Positions 23,494 to 24,418 of a stretch of 24,418 nucleotides of DNA are shown one piece after another (the stretch's first letter is position 1; each line of letters starts with the position of its first letter). The stretch spans positions 1 through 24,418 of the forward strand of contig CBDCGX010000029.1 in assembly GCA_965216965.1 (NCBI GenBank). Reading direction: 5' to 3'. This stretch comes from CBDAKK01 sp965216965. Lineage in GTDB: Bacteria > Spirochaetota > Spirochaetia > WTKD01 > G963693115. Below the pieces are notes generated by a model. That model was given only the letters and a program-made list of their open reading frames with translations. It had not been told where the DNA came from and made no database searches. The translations under genes were made by a program, and so were the position numbers.

Positions 23494-24418
23494 TCACTTT
23501 GGAATGTTTGTTTTATAAGCAAGTCCTAAATAGATTCCGGCCCACTCCCACATTCCATTTATATAGGGAGTATCTGGCTGTTCTATTTTTCGGAAAGCAA
23601 AATACCATGTAGACACTCTTTCCCAACCTACAATTTTCCATAATTTCATCGTTTTTGTTGAGAGAGGACTAAATCTGGGAGAAGGGTATATAGTAGATCT
23701 TCTAAAGAGAGCATCTATTCTAAATGAGGGTATATGTGAGTTGGGATCAAGTGTGCTTTCTTCCCATTGTGAGGTAAAGAACCCTGGAGCACGAAATCTT
23801 TGAATAATGAAATATCGTTTTGTGTCAAGGGCATTTTGTATAGCTTTTTTTGCATTTTCAGGATTTTTCCAAATGCGTTTTTTCATATTTTTTTTATAGC
23901 GTGTATATCTTAAGAAGACGTGCGCTCTGTTTTGGATCAATGAAACATAGTTTTTATCAAGTGCTCTTTCTGGATATGATAAGAATATTTTATATGCATT
24001 ATAAGCTTTTTTCCATATTCCTAAGGCATAATATGCCTCTCCAATATTATAATATAAGGTAGATGGATGTATAAGGTAAGAATGTTTTCTGAGTACTAGC
24101 GTGTTGTAATATATTTTTTTTAGGGGGTCTTTTTCCATAGTTACTATTTTCTTAAGGGATTCTATTGAACTATTTTTGTTTTTGCTTGTTTTATAAAGAG
24201 GAGATGGTGGAAGATTTATTGCTAAAGTATACTCTTTGAGAGCTTGTAAATGTTGAGCCTTTTTCTTTATAGAAATCTCCCGAGGTCATGTAATAATATC
24301 CATTGTTTTTGTCTTTTTTATATTTCTTTGTATGGTTTATTAGTAGTGTATGCATAATAAGGTGTTTTTTCTCAAAAGATACATCAGAGTTTGAATAAGC
24401 ATTAGCGTTTAATTCTAA
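23494..24418 (-). pseudogene. TPR-containing protein, 5' end beyond the window, apparent frameshift
   Basis: The gene enters from the right edge. Its first visible part (24418 down to about 24265) reads as a helical segment ending GYYYMTSGDFYKEK. The frame is then lost at an A5G2 tract on the coding strand (24258-24264 on the plus strand). In the shifted frame the same TPR continues as AQHLQALKEYTLAINLPPSP, then IGEAYYALGIWKKAYNAYKI, and on to the stop at 23494. The C-terminal 100 residues are rich in aromatic residues (SQWEEST, FRIDALF, VGWERVSTWYFAF, WEWAGIYLGL) and match no family I know. An in-frame ATG at 24138 gives a 214-residue product if the upstream part is really disconnected. One indel would repair it, so a sequencing error is plausible. 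Confidence 0.6.

Noticed and set aside
1..24418. CRISPR array, insertion sequence or prophage
   Set aside because: No regularly spaced repeats, transposase, integrase or phage structural motifs were seen. The only clear longer direct repeat is the 40-nt pair near 20133.

Overview
The window is AT-rich, bacterial and gene-dense. It carries Gram-negative-style lipoproteins (signal peptides ending in F-S-C or E-S-C), a diaminopimelate branch, a bactofilin and several secreted TPR proteins. That mix, with the relaxed lipoboxes and TPR lipoproteins, suggests a host-associated spirochaete or similar diderm. This placement is an inference from gene content and is weak. Several genes are broken by small indels in homopolymers, so the genome is probably eroding. 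Assembly error is a live alternative for genes with a single lesion, but not for pgl or gatZ, which carry at least four and six lesions.

Positions 1-2655 are a decayed block. The 3' part of zwf (one frameshift) overlaps a pgl remnant, so both enzymes of oxidative pentose-phosphate entry look lost. Converging on them is a heavily frameshifted gatZ/agaZ, the tagatose-6-phosphate branch protein.

Positions 2656-11161 form one long operon that diverges from the gatZ remnant. It starts at a good sigma-70-type promoter with a palindrome over the predicted transcription start. It encodes a sugar ABC importer (binding protein and two permeases, no ATPase), a GH4 glycosidase with an alpha-galactosidase-like CHSI motif, AgaS, a BadF-type amino-sugar kinase, a NagA/AgaA deacetylase and a GntR/UTRA regulator. 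I read it as a non-PTS N-acetylgalactosamine (or GalNAc-glycan) pathway: import, trim, phosphorylate, deacetylate, then deaminate/isomerise to tagatose-6-phosphate. The protein expected for the next step is the gatZ/agaZ pseudogene. Two operon genes have odd 5' ends: the binding protein is out of frame at a T9 tract in its signal peptide, and the kinase lacks a normal start codon.

Positions 11319-19088 hold a surface lipoprotein with an InlB-type repeat, a CPBP membrane protease, a ComEC core protein, ksgA, an opposite-strand operon pta-dapB-dapA, and a TyrA dehydrogenase of the plant arogenate-dehydrogenase type. ksgA and dapA meet with abutting stop codons. A perfect 14-bp inverted repeat lies between pta and tyrA.

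Positions 19136-24418 hold a bactofilin-TPR pair, a partial 63-bp tandem duplication, tRNA-Glu(UUC) and tRNA-Lys(UUU) running almost directly into a TPR lipoprotein gene, then on the minus strand exonuclease III, a secreted protein of unknown function and a frameshifted TPR protein cut by the window edge.

A recurrent feature is that several transcription-unit-leading genes have a -10-like hexamer only 6-8 nt before the start codon and no Shine-Dalgarno, whereas many operon-internal genes have purine-rich ribosome binding sites. This suggests leaderless mRNAs.
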